NCBI GenBank assembly: GCA_036571765.1
Contig: BROE01000003.1
Coordinates: 7,044,336-7,108,335 of the forward strand
Reading direction: 5' to 3'
Source: Plecoglossus altivelis
Lineage: Eukaryota; Chordata; Actinopteri; Osmeriformes; Plecoglossidae
Length of the DNA: 64,000 nucleotides
A program made the translations under genes and the position numbers. Position 1 is the first letter of the stretch, and each line of letters opens with the position of its first letter. Positions 10,622 to 21,164 of this stretch are shown here, one piece after another. The notes under the pieces are model-generated. The model was not told the DNA's origin, did no database searches, and worked only from the letters and a program-made list of their open reading frames with translations.

Positions 10622-13600
10622 TTCATCCATCCATCCATTGTCTTCCGCTTATCTGGGGCCGGGTCGCGGGGGCAGCAGTCTGAGCAGGGAGGCCCAGACT
10701 TCCTTCTCCATGCACACCACCTCCAGCTCCTCCGGGGGGATCCCGAGGCGTTCCCAGGCCACCCGAGAGACATAACGTAGACCCTCCAGCGTGTCCTGGG
10801 TCTTCCCCGGGGCCGCCTCCCGATAGGACATGCCCGGAACACCTCCCGAGGGAGGCGTCCAGGAGGCATCCGAAACAGATGCCCGAGCCACCTCAGCGGC
10901 TCTACTCCGAGCTCCTCCCGTGTGACCGAGCTCCTCACCTTATCTCTACGGGAACGCCCGGCCACCCTGCGGGGAAAACTCATTTTGACCACTTGTATCC
11001 GCGATCTCATCCTTTCGGTCATTACCCAAAGTTCATGACCATAGGTGAGAGTAGGAACGTACATAGACCGGTAAATTGAGAGCTTTGCCTTCCGGCTCAG
11101 CTCCTTCTTCACCACGACAGACCGGTACAGAGGCCGCATCACTGCAGCCGCTGCACCGATCCGCCTGTCAATCTCACGTTCCGTCCTTCCCTCACTCGTG
11201 AACAAGACCCCGAGATACTTGAACTCCTCCACTTGAAGCAAGGACTCTCCACCCACCCAGAGGGAGCAAGCCACCTTTTTCCGGTCGAGAACCATGGCCT
11301 CAGATTTCGAGGTGCTGATTCCCATCCCGGCTGCTTCACACTCGGCTGCAAACCGCTCTAGTGCGTGCTGTTGGTCCCGGTCCGATGGAGCCATCAGGAC
11401 AACATCATCCGTGAATAACAGAGATGAAATCCTGTGACCCCGGAACCAGATACCCTCCGGCCCCTGGCTGTGCCTAGAAATTCTGTCCATAAAAACAATG
11501 AACAGAACCGGTGACAAAGGGCAGCCCTGACGGAGTCCAACATGCACCGGGAACGGGTCCGACTTACTACCGGCAATGCGAACACAGCTCCTGCTCCGGT
11601 CATACAGGGACCGGACGGCCCTGAGCAAAGGGCCCCGGACCCCATACTCCCGGCAAACCCCCCACAGGGCACCGCGAGGGACACGGTCGAACGCCTTCTC
11701 CAGGTCCCCAAAACACATGTGAACCGGTTGGGCAAACTCCCATGAACCCTCAAGCACCCGATGAAGTGTGTAGAGCTGGTCCAGTGTTCCGCGACCAGGA
11801 CGAAACCCACACTGCTCTTCCTGAATCCGAGGTTCAACTATCAGACGGATTCTCCTCTCCAGCCACGCAATGTTGAAGAGACGTGTCAGCCACGACAGCC
11901 CCACAACATCCAGAGACTTAAGATACTTGGGGTGGATCTCATCTACCCCTGGGGCTTTGCCACCGAGTAGCCCACCGACCACCTCGGTGACTTCTAACCG
12001 GGTGATTGATGAGTCCACCTCTGGGTCCTCAGCCTCTGCTTCCTCCTCGGAAGACGTGACGGCAGGATTGAGGAGATCCTCAAAGTATTCCTTCCACCGT
12101 CCATCAACGTCCCCAGTTGAGGTCAGCAGCTCCCCGCCCGCACCGTACACGGTGTTGGTGAAGAACCGCTTCTCCCCCCTGAGTCGGCGAACGGTTTGCC
12201 AGAAGTTCCTTGCGGCCGTCCGGTAGTCCTTCTCCATGGCCTTCCCGAAATTCCTCCCAGACCCGAGTTTTCGCCTCCACGACAATCCGAGCCGCGGCAC
12301 GCTTGGCCTGCCGATACCTGTCAACTGTCTCAGGAGTCCCACAAGCCAACCAGGCTTGATAGGACTTCTTCTTCAGTTTGACAGCATCCCTTGCTTCCGG
12401 TGTCCACCACTGGGTTCGGGGATTGCCGCCACGACTGGCACCAGAGACCTTACGACCGCAGGTCTGGGCTGCCGCATCGACAACGGAGGCCGAGAACATA
12501 GTCCACTCAGACTTAATGTCCCCAGTCCCCCCCGGAATCTGTGAGAAACTCTCCCAGAGGTGCGAGTTGAAGACCTCGCAGACAGAAAGCTCCGCCAGAC
12601 GTTCGCAACAGACCCTCACGACAGCTTGGGCCTGCCAGGTCTGTCCGACTTCCTCCTCCACCAGCAGATCCAGCTCACGACCAGGTGGTGATCGGTTGAC
12701 AGCTCCGCCCCTCTCTTTACCCGAGTGTCCGAGACACGCGGCTGGAGGTCAGAGGACACGACAACAAAGTCGATCATCGACCTTCGGCCTAGGGTGCCCT
12801 GGTGCCACGTGCACTGATGGACACCCTTTTGCCCGAACATGGTGTTCGTTATGGACAAACTAACTAGCACAGAAGTCCAACAACAAAACACTGCTCGGGT
12901 TCAGATCGGGGGGGCCGTTCTTCCCAATCACCCCTCTCCAGGTGTCACTGTCGTTGCCCACGTGGGTGTTGAAGTCCCCCAGCAGAACAATGGAGTCCCC
13001 GGTCGGTGCACTATCCAGTACCCCTCCCAGGGACCCCAAGAAGGCCATGTACTCTGCACTGCTGTTCGGCCCATAGACCGATACAACAGTGAGAGACCTG
13101 TCCTCCGTCTTGAAGGCGCAGGGACACGACCCTCTCGTCTAACGGGGGAAACGCCAACACGTGGCGGCTGAGCCACGGGGCTATGAGCAAGCCCACGCCA
13201 GCCCGCTGCTTCTCCCCGCGGGCAACGCCAGAGAAATGTAGAGTCCAGCTTCTCTCGAGGACAATGGATCCAGAACCCAGGCTGTGCGTGGAGGTGAGGC
13301 CGACTATATCTAGCCAGTAATGCTCTACCTCCCGCACAAGCTCGGGCTCCTTTCCTGGCAGCGAGATGACATTCCATGTCCCCAGCGAGACCGTGTGCAT
13401 GGCCTCGGTCGTCCGGGCACCTGCCCCTGACCGCCGCCCAAAACACACTGCACCGGCCCCCTACGGTCCTGTGGGTGGTGGGCCTGCAGGAAGGTGATCC
13501 CAAATCGCCTTTTCGGGCTGTACCCGGCCGGGTCCCATGGGCAAAGACCCGGCCCCCAGGCGCTCACCTGCGAGCACCCACCCCAGGCCTGGCTCCAGGG

Positions 13601-13705
13601 TGGGGCCCTGGTAACGCCACTCCGGGCGACGTAGCGATTCTCCTTTTTTTGGTCATCATAGGGGTTTTGGAGAACCGCACTTAGTCTGGTCTGGCTAGTC
13701 ACCTA
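10622..13705 (-). mobile_element. RTE-type non-LTR retrotransposon (LINE), nearly full length, broken
   Basis: On the minus strand: an APE-type endonuclease region (13450-12650, in several frames: SLGTWNVISL, LLGDFNTHVG, STDHHLVV), a linker, reverse transcriptase in the long frame 12342-10510, and a 3' tail of (GGAT)n at about 10622-10640. RT landmarks are GGKAPGVDEI, CGFRPGRGTLDQLYTLHR, HVGLRQGCPLSPVLF and the active site, which reads FTDD where the related copy at 34.5 kb has FADD. After NIAW a segment of the RT fingers/palm is missing, compared with that copy. Several frameshifts split the endonuclease. The 5' limit near 13705 is where gag-like sequence resumes. The assignment to RTE rather than another APE clade rests on protein style and the short-repeat tail. 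Confidence 0.85.
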
Positions 13706-14111
13706 AGTCATGTGCCATACACCAACTTTGTCTGACGGCTTTCTGCACAGGTCTAAGCGGGGTGTTCCACACTGAGTCTGAGCACTCGAGAACGCCTGTA
13801 TCCCAGAGAACACACACGGTGTCCTCCATACCAGCATCAGCCGCCTCTGGCCAAGGGTTCTGTCTACACTGTACAATTCGAGTATTGTCAATGTCAAGTT
13901 TGAACAGTTTAGAGAGTAAGTCCTCTGTCTGTTCGTGGTCAGACAATTCACGTCCATGATCCCTATTCAGAACCTCATACTCTACAACGGCCAAGTCAAC
14001 CATGTCTTCTACAATTCTAAATGACTTTGTTGACGGTGAGTATTCCACCCCTGGTACGTCACTAACCCGCCAGTCAGTCAAAGCGTGTAAGAGTTTAACC
14101 ATTGATCCCAA
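13695..14111 (-). pseudogene. ERV gag-like fragment, part upstream of the LINE insertion
   Basis: A minus-strand open frame of 138 codons. It opens with GSMVKLLHALTDWRVS, and the DNA near 14071-14130 is closely similar to 8441-8500 at the other end of the ERV relic, so the relic carries a duplicated stretch. The frame has no motif that I can name. Position and strand suggest the N-terminal part of the gag whose capsid lies at 8.5-9.5 kb, split from it by the LINE and the V-SINE. Confidence 0.4.
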
Positions 14112-14169
14112 ATGTCTTGCTTCACACTGAGGACTAAGGGAGAGATGTGAGGGTCAGCTGTATCTGACA

Positions 14170-15345
14170 TTTGATACCACTTCAACTCCATAATATGTCC
14201 TGTAGAGCAGGACAGCTGGATAGCTCAGTGGTTAAATCGCCTGACTCGAAAACCACAATATGGGTTTGAATCCCAGCAGGTGCAGGTGCTGTCGCATAGT
14301 GATGAAAGTCGCAACCAAGGTAAGTACTACAACATCAGCAAAGTCTACACTGTAATTTCCTCCAATGTATCAACATCTATACCTGTCCTATGCAGCTTAA
14401 GATCAACGCCAGACTCAGAAAGTGTGGAGTACTACATAGTATCATACGTAGTAGGAAATTGAGCTGAAGTTGCTAGTAATCAGTACAGTCACTAATCATA
14501 ACTCAGTACTATAACAAGCCCTGGATAGCTTAGTGGTTAAGTTGCCTGACTTGAAAAGCAGCAATATGGGTTCGAATCCTGGCAGGTGCAGGTGCTCTTG
14601 TCTATTCAGACTTGGCCTATGTGGTATCAGCCTGCCACCCTGATCTCTCTGCTTGGAAAAGGAATGTTTTTTGACTGGTTAAATCACCTGACACGCAAAC
14701 TGGCAATATGGGTTTGAATCCTGACAGGTGCTGTTGCACATTAATGAAAGTCACAAACAAGGGAACAACATCCAACGTAAGTAATACAACAACAGCAAAG
14801 TCTACACTGTAATTTCCCACAATTTATCAGCACCTACACCCAGGTATGAATTACTTGAAGTGATATATGATACTATAATATGTCCTGTACAGCTTAAGAT
14901 AAAGGCCAGACTCAGAAAAAGAGTGGAGTACTACTTAGTATAACATGTAGTAGGAAACTGAGCTGAAGTTGCTAGTAATCAGCACAGTCACTAACCACAA
15001 CTCAGTACTATAATATGTGCTGTATAGCTCAGTGGTTAAATCACCTGACTTGCAAACTGGCGATATGGGGCGATATGAGTCCTGGTAGGTGCAGTAGCTG
15101 TTGCGGACTGATGAAAGTCACAAACAAGGGAACAGCCAAGGTAAGTAATACAACAACAGCAAAGTCTACACTTTAATTTCCTCCATCAGTTGAGGAGCAC
15201 CCTGGTCCACAGATCAGGTCAGGAGATGAGGCAAGGCATCTGGGGTGAAGTCATCGCCAGGGCAGCATCCAGGACAGAGCTCAGCTATGCTGCATATTAA
15301 AGCTGTTCCCACTTTCCCTCTCTTGGACTTGGGAACTCCCAGGCA
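14170..15345 (+). repeat. Tandem tRNA-like repeat block, copy B
   Basis: The same repeat family as 6875-7990 and in the same orientation. Cores begin near 14218, 14523, 14679 (head truncated) and 15026, each with GTGGTTAA and most with a GGGTTYGAATCC B-box-like match (14264, 14568, 14711). The block ends with the same GC-rich open stretch (15185-15300) as copy A; between the two copies I see about four substitutions over 110 bp there, two of them silent in the shared frame. Blocks A and B flank the ERV/LINE mosaic at 8.0-14.15 kb like long direct repeats. Confidence 0.75.
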
Positions 15346-15829
15346 AGCTGATTCTATCTGCCTTTCTTCTGTTCCTGTAGGTATACGCTGGCACCCACCT
15401 CCCAGTATAGCCTACTACCTGGCCCCAGTTGATACACCATGACATGCAACCTGCCATTCCGCATTGTTTTATTTTGGGCCACACAGCCTGCCTGTATTCC
15501 TGGGGTGGCGCATAAATATACACCATAGCATGCTATTGGATTGTCCCCACACTTAATGATGAAGTGAAGCGATGTATTTTCAAGTATGGTGACCCATGCG
15601 AGAACCGAGCCAGCAACTTTCAGGGTACAAGTCCAACTCCCTAACGATCAGGCCACAAATTCCCCCGCAGGTCAATTTGTAATGTTGTTGTTGATCCCTC
15701 TATGTAATTCAATTCCAACCCCCCATAAAGGTAGAGACAATTAATGGTGTTAGTGAAAACACTTAATCATTCAATGGTAAGCCTAACGTGTAACATAACT
15801 ACACTGCTGACAGTTTCTCAATTTCCTAT
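15346..15829. other. Spacer, no gene seen
   Basis: This is non-coding sequence with no long open frame and no repeat that I recognise. It lies between the tRNA-like block and LTR-like sequence. Confidence 0.45.
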
Positions 15830-16085
15830 CAGACCAAAGAACCAAGAGGTAGGGCCTCATAGTAGATAGAAGGTCACACTCTGAATGGTCGAATTCTCAC
15901 TGTTTATGTTATGCTATGTGCACAATGAAAAGAGCTTGCACTCACAGGAGCTGGCCGAGAATAATCTAGGAGAGAGTATTGCGCTCCCCTTGCAAGTTAA
16001 ACGCTATTCGCGTGTGTGTCTCTTGATTCAGAAGCCCTGAGGAGCAGTTGAGACACTCAATCTCCAACAGGTACTTATCTTGGTT
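15830..16085 (+). repeat. Probable ERV LTR fragment (U5-like end)
   Basis: The segment containing CTTGCAAG, then GCGTGTGTGTCTCTTGATTC, then AGCCCTGAG and ACTCAATCTCCAA has a clear counterpart on the minus strand at about 41970-42070. There it lies directly before a tRNA-type primer binding site. That placement identifies it as the U5 end of a retroviral LTR. No primer site follows here; sequence changes into a reverse tRNA-like repeat at about 16085. Confidence 0.5.
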
Positions 16086-16218
16086 TTTGTACCCTTGTTT
16101 GTGACTTTCATCACTGTGCAACAGCACCTGCCAGGATTTTAACCCATATTGCCAGTTTACAAGTCAGGCGAATTAACCACTGAGGTATCCAGCTGTCATG
16201 CTGTAGCTGACATATTAT
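16086..16218 (-). repeat. tRNA-like repeat, reverse orientation, left part
   Basis: This is the reverse complement of the tRNA-like unit: the B-box-like stretch is near 16131-16146 and the A-box side near 16185-16200. It is cut at 16218 by the L2-type LINE and resumes at 24827, with ATATTAT duplicated on both sides (16212-16218 and 24827-24833). Confidence 0.75.
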
Positions 16219-17150
16219 TGATCCAAGATGGCGGCGCGTACGGACGCAACGGCTACTCCAGAGCCCGAAGACGGTGCTTTTATGTCGTTTAATGTCGTCT
16301 GTCTCCAAACAGTGCCAATTTAATGCTGATTTATCGGGAGTTCACTCCCAGATACATCTATGATCGCCAAAGCCTTTTAGATATCGAAAAAACATACAAA
16401 CACAAACTCTCGCCGGCGGCTAGAGAGAAGCTACAAGGTCTTTGTTTACTGCTAGAGCCGAACCTCGAGACCGCGGCCTCGCCTACTGTAGCTACCGCAC
16501 AAGGCGGCGTCGCAAGCAGTGTGAGAGAGGACAGATGCGCAGTAAACACGGAGGTATACGAGCTAGGTTGAGGGCTTACCCCACAAGACCGGCTCTTCCA
16601 TCACTCATGCTCTCTAACGTTCACTCTCTGGAAAACAAACTGGACTTAATTCAACTCAGTCTATCTACCCAGCATGAGGCTAGGGATTGTTGTGCGTTTG
16701 TCTTCACTGAGACATGGCTTAACGACAACATCCAACTCCGCTATTCAGCTGCACGGCCTAACCTGCTACCGACAGACAGACATTTGTCACTGTCTGGAAA
16801 GACTCGCGGGGGCGGCGTGTGTGTTTATGTCAACAAAAAATGGTGTAACAATGCTGCGGTAGTATCTAGATACTGCTCACCGCTGGTGGAGTTTATGATC
16901 TTGAAGTGTCGTCCGTTCTATCTGCCGCGGGAATTCACGGCCATGGTTATGGTCGCGGTTTACATTCCTCTGTGTGCTTACGCAAAAGACGCACCTTGTG
17001 AACTGTACAGCGCCATCAGCGAACAACGGCTTTTTCATCGTAGCCGGTGACTTCAACCATGCAAACCAACCAAGTTCTACCAACATGTGAACTTTGCAAC
17101 AAGGGGAAACAACACACTAGACGTTGTTTACACAACAGTTAGGAACGCAT

Positions 17151-17569
17151 TGTGGTAGCCAGAGGGAAACATGGGCCCTCGCAGCATGGCGCAAGCACCT
17201 GCAGCACCACGGAGAGCGCCTCCAGAGGAAGAAAAAGGGAGCCTCAGCTGCAGATCGTTAGGCCAATTAGCAAGCTACATAAAAGAGAGCTAAGAAGCCA
17301 CAGGGAGGAGAACAGCGGAGGTGAGCAGTTGGACTCACCCACAACCGAAGAAGGAAAGAAATCCAAAAGGAAGATGTGAGTAGCCTGAAGAAGATATAAC
17401 CTTTAGGAAACAAGGAGCTACCTAAGAAGCCGAACCTGTGTTCCAATTTTCTCCTACTCCCCTCTCCCATCATTTAGTATGAATAAATTTACGTGTGGTT
17501 GCATTTAAACTCTGCCTAGCGCCCTTTGTTTTGACCCAAACCCTCCAAGCCTCGTTCCGGAAGTTTACA
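17151..17569 (+). repeat. 5' LTR of the Gmr1-type element
   Basis: It begins TGTGGTAGCCAGAGGG and ends GGAAGTTTACA. It matches the 3' LTR at 21852-22269 except for a T/C and a G/T difference and one extra C in a C run. A GAATAAATTT stretch near 17482 may hold the polyadenylation signal. Confidence 0.95.
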
Positions 17570-17571
17570 TA

Positions 17572-17588
17572 TGGTGGAGAATGCGGGC
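17572..17588 (+). promoter_or_regulatory. Candidate primer binding site
   Basis: TGGTGGAGAATGCGGGC starts two bases after the 5' LTR, the expected place, and begins with TGG, complementary to the tRNA CCA end. The tRNA species is not identified. Confidence 0.6.
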
Positions 17589-17591
17589 GGA

Positions 17592-17711
17592 ATGAGCCTC
17601 GCCTTGGATTCAGACTGGGCAGACGTGAACAATAAGAAAATGGAGGAGGCCCTGACCGCCATTCTGCAGGCTCAAGCTACGCTGAACGCAGCAGTCACCG
17701 AGCTCTGCTGA
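17592..17711 (+). pseudogene. N-terminal gag piece, cut by frameshift
   Basis: A 39-codon frame starting MSLALDSDWADVNNKKMEEA lies just after the primer site. It stops at TGA 17709-17711, while the main gag frame opens shortly afterwards in another phase. The likely gag start is therefore at 17592 with a frameshift near the TGA. In the family the gag N-terminus is usually continuous with what follows. Confidence 0.55.
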
Positions 17712-17756
17712 AGGACTGAGGCGCATGGCAGAAGACCCCAGGATTATCTGACCAAA

Positions 17757-20576
17757 ATGACTGGAGAAGACGATGTTGAAACCTACCTCGACCTCTTTGA
17801 AAAAACGGCCCAAAGAGAGGGATGGCCCAGGGCAGACTGGGCTAACCTGATACTCCCTCTGCTAACCGGCGAAGCACAAAAAGCCTGCCGTGACCTTACA
17901 GTTTATGAAGCAACCAATTATGAAGCGGTCAAGAGAGCAATCCTTGCACAGTATGGACTCAGCATGCCGGCCAAGGCCCAACGTGTACATAACTGGGAAT
18001 ACCAGACATCTCTTCCAGCACGGGCTCAGGTAACCACCCTAGGCCGCATTGTGAGAAGCTGGCTAGAGGAAGGGGATGGGCCACCTGCTGTGGAAAGAAT
18101 AGTGATTGATCGATGCATACGTAGCCTGCCGGCCGACGCCAAAAAGTATGTCGCCCAACAAGGACCACAAAATGTAGAAGCATTAATTGCTCTCCTAGAA
18201 AACCACCAGGTGACTGTGAACTTGTTGAAGACTGAAGCAAACAAAAACCCCTCTTGGAAACCGAGGCAAGAGACTCCGAAGAAGTACCCCGAAGCAGTCC
18301 GAACCAGACCACTAAAAGCCCAAGGAAACTGGAAAGATGAGAGGCCTCTGCGAGATCCTGTACCTTTCCGATGTTTCACATGTGGAAGGGAGGGACACCT
18401 GGCCCGGGATTGCCCAGGCAGAGAGGAACTCATGCCCACGGCCAGTACCACAGAATCATCAAGGCCCCACTGCCATTTCCTTACAACCTGTTGGGCTGAG
18501 GAAGGGGTAGCCGCCCCTAGGGTCCCTGTTAAGATCGGAGGCAGGGACACCGAGGCCCTTATAGACTCAGGGAGTATGGTGACGCTGATCCAGCCTGAGT
18601 TTGCAGGGCCTATCAAGGGAAGAGAGATCTCTGTCTCCTGCGTTCATGGGGACTCCAGAAACTACCCCACGACAGAAGTAAACATGGTTACCCCACGAGG
18701 ACACTTCAAATTACGAGCAGGCGTTGTGGATCACTTACCAGTCCCTGTCCTAGTTGGTCGAGACTGTCAAGCGTTTTTGGCCTACTGGACAGACCGAGCT
18801 GCAGAGGGGAAGAGACCCGCTCCACGTAGACGAAGAGACCGTCTGCCCAATCACCACACTTCGCAAACTACCGTAGAGACCACAGACACAGAAGCAACCA
18901 GCTCGGAAGAGCCCCCCAATGATGATAAAAGGATGGAAGACTGTTCTAACCCCACTGCCACGGCCTCAGAAGATCCGGGAGGTGTGCAGATAATTGATGA
19001 CATAGAAACCCAGGAAGTATTTTCTGAATTTCCCTCAGCAGAAATCGTACAGGAAGGAAGGCTAGGACGGTTCGGCACCGCTCAACTGCAAGACCCGGCA
19101 CTGAGCCAAGCATGGGCGAATGCACAGGTGGTGGAGGCCCAGCTACAAGATGGAGTGAGTAGACTCGCGTATCCCCACTTCATGATCAAGAATAAGTTGT
19201 TGTATAGAGTGGAGCAGCGAAGAAGTGAAATTGTAGAACAGTTGTTGGTCCCCAAACCATATGCCTCGAAAGTGTTATATTTAGCCCACACTCACCTGCT
19301 GGGCGGCCATTTGGGGGTAGAAAAGACCTACGAAAGGATTCTTACCCGTTTCTATTGGCCCGGGGTCAAGAAGGCGGTCAAGGACTATTGTCGTCACTGT
19401 GCTGAATGTCAGCTCCACAGCCCCAAGGTAACATATCGAAATCCCCTCATTCCTTTGCCCATCATTGAGACCCCGTTCAGCAGGATTGCGCTGGACATTG
19501 TGGGACCCCTACCAAAATCCAACCGGGGACACAGATATATCCTAGTTATCCTCGACTATGCTACCCGATTCCCAGAGGCGATACCTCTCAGATCAGCCAC
19601 CTCAAAGGCTGTAGCCAAAGAACTGGTCCAGCTCTTCAGCTGGGTAGGAATCGCAGACGAGATCCTTACGGACCAAGGCTCATGCTTCATGTCCACCGTG
19701 ATGAAAGAGACCTGCCGACAACTGAAGGTGAAGCAACTCAGAACCTCGATGTTCCACCCCCAAACTGATGGGCTGGTAGAAAGGTTTAACAAAACTCTTA
19801 AACAAATGTTAAAGAAAGTAATTGATGTTGATGGGAAAAATTGGGATCAGCTCCTACCATATGTCTTGTTCTCTATTCGAGAAGTTCCACAGAGTTCCAC
19901 GGGTTTCTCACCCTTTGAGCTCCTCTATGGACGACGACCTCGAGGGATGCTGGATCTTGCCAAAGAGAGTTGGGAACAGCAGCCGTCACCCCATCGCACC
20001 GTCATTGAGCATGTTGAACAGATGCACGAGCGAATGACTAGGGTCTGGCCAATCGTAAGGGAGCACATGCAGCAGGCACAACAACAGCAGGCCAGGATAT
20101 ACAACAGAGGGGCACAGGTTAGAGAATTTCACCCTGGAGAAAAGGTGCTAGTTCTAATCCCCTCCAACGAATGTAAATTCCTAGCCAGGTGGTTGGGACC
20201 CTACGAGGTTATAGAGAAGACAGGTCCCGTCAATTATAGAGTACGCCAAATCGGCCGAAGGAAGGGCCAACAGATCTATCACATAAACCTCTTAAAACCA
20301 TGGCGTGAACCTATTACCCCACCAAGCGATGTCCTTACAGCCAGTGTCCATACCCCTATAACCCCGGACGCGAAGATGGGTATCCAGCTCTCCCCTAGAC
20401 AAAAGCGGGATTTACAAGAGCTTTTATGGCGGAACTGGGACGTCTTCTCTGGATCTCCCAGGAACAGACCTCTCTTATATCCACCCCCCCCCCCCCCCCC
20501 CCCCCTATATATCACAGTAAACAGAACCGGGAAAATTGTTAGGACTGCGACGCATACAGTGAGTTCCAGAGGCTAG
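17757..20576 (+). CDS. Gag-protease-integrase polyprotein of the Gmr1-type element
   Basis: One 939-codon open frame. Residues 1-170 are a gag capsid-like region (EDDVETYLDLFEKTAQREGW). A CCHC zinc knuckle starts at residue 206 (CFTCGREGHLARDC). The aspartic protease motif is ALIDSGS, with its Asp at about 270. The integrase follows: an HHCC zinc-binding domain at about 510-555 (HLGVEKTY, CRHCAEC), catalytic Asp 580 (ALDIVGP), Asp 639 (LTDQGS) and Glu 675 (LVERFNK), that is D,D-35-E, and a C-terminal region with GPYEVIEKTG and HINLLKPW. It cuts and joins element DNA into chromosomes in active relatives. The frame runs into the 22-base C tract near residue 910 and ends in a non-homologous tail. 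The ATG at 17757 is simply the first in this frame; the true gag start is probably upstream. Confidence 0.9.
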   Translation: MTGEDDVETYLDLFEKTAQREGWPRADWANLILPLLTGEAQKACRDLTVYEATNYEAVKRAILAQYGLSMPAKAQRVHNWEYQTSLPARAQVTTLGRIVRSWLEEGDGPPAVERIVIDRCIRSLPADAKKYVAQQGPQNVEALIALLENHQVTVNLLKTEANKNPSWKPRQETPKKYPEAVRTRPLKAQGNWKDERPLRDPVPFRCFTCGREGHLARDCPGREELMPTASTTESSRPHCHFLTTCWAEEGVAAPRVPVKIGGRDTEALIDSGSMVTLIQPEFAGPIKGREISVSCVHGDSRNYPTTEVNMVTPRGHFKLRAGVVDHLPVPVLVGRDCQAFLAYWTDRAAEGKRPAPRRRRDRLPNHHTSQTTVETTDTEATSSEEPPNDDKRMEDCSNPTATASEDPGGVQIIDDIETQEVFSEFPSAEIVQEGRLGRFGTAQLQDPALSQAWANAQVVEAQLQDGVSRLAYPHFMIKNKLLYRVEQRRSEIVEQLLVPKPYASKVLYLAHTHLLGGHLGVEKTYERILTRFYWPGVKKAVKDYCRHCAECQLHSPKVTYRNPLIPLPIIETPFSRIALDIVGPLPKSNRGHRYILVILDYATRFPEAIPLRSATSKAVAKELVQLFSWVGIADEILTDQGSCFMSTVMKETCRQLKVKQLRTSMFHPQTDGLVERFNKTLKQMLKKVIDVDGKNWDQLLPYVLFSIREVPQSSTGFSPFELLYGRRPRGMLDLAKESWEQQPSPHRTVIEHVEQMHERMTRVWPIVREHMQQAQQQQARIYNRGAQVREFHPGEKVLVLIPSNECKFLARWLGPYEVIEKTGPVNYRVRQIGRRKGQQIYHINLLKPWREPITPPSDVLTASVHTPITPDAKMGIQLSPRQKRDLQELLWRNWDVFSGSPRNRPLLYPPPPPPPPLYITVNRTGKIVRTATHTVSSRG
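20484..20505 (+). repeat. Run of 22 C
   Basis: An uninterrupted homopolymer between the integrase and RT domains. Length change here is the simplest cause of the frame loss downstream; it could also be an assembly error. Confidence 0.9.
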
Positions 20577-21164
20577 AAGAAAAGTCATCCAGAAGGAGGT
20601 AAAGAAAATGCTTGAGCTAGGAATCATAGAAGAATCTCACAGTGCTTGGTCAAGTCCCATCGTCCTAGTTCCAAAACCTGACGGAAGCACACGATTCTGC
20701 AATGATTACAGAAAATTGAATGAGATTTCACAGTTCGACACTTACCCCATGCCAAGAATAGATGAGTTGATTGAGCGGTTGGGCCCCGCACGTTTCATCA
20801 CAACCCTTGACTTGACCAAAGGGTACCGGCAAGTACCTCTAACCCCTCAAGCGAAACCAAAAACCGCCTTCTCCACTCCTGAAGGGGCTTTTCAATACAG
20901 GGTTCTCCTTTTGGGTGTCCATCTGGGGCAGCCGGCCCACGTTTCAAGAAGACTCATGGACAGATCCTCCGTCCCCCCCAGCAATATGCTGCCGCCTATC
21001 TGGACGACATCGTCGTCCACGACAAGACTTGGGAGGACCATCTTCACCATCTAGAGGCTGTTCTACAAGCATTAAGGTAAGCGGCTCTTACAGTAAACCC
21101 CAGCAAATGTTCACTTGCCCAAGAGGAGGCCAATTATCTGGGGTACACTGTTGGGAAGGGAAAT
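20560..21164 (+). pseudogene. Reverse transcriptase of the Gmr1-type element, broken
   Basis: RT fingers and palm are read in the frame 20608-21054: MLELGIIEESHSAWSSPIVL, DGSTRFCNDYRKLNEI, then the first catalytic Asp in LDLTKGYRQV. Around 20900-20960 the frame changes. The active-site YLDD codons lie at 20997-21008 in the other phase, which is also the phase of the RNase H frame that follows. An in-frame TAA at 21078-21080 breaks it again. A TGA precedes VPEARRKV near 20559. The catalytic residues are encoded, but not in a continuous frame. Confidence 0.88.

Noticed and set aside
10510..12342. 610-codon frame as a host gene
   Set aside because: It is LINE reverse transcriptase, with a (GGAT)n tail and a related copy at 33.7-35.1 kb.
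12104..13684. Plus-strand frames across the RTE LINE
   Set aside because: They are antisense shadows of the endonuclease and RT coding strand, open because of high GC.
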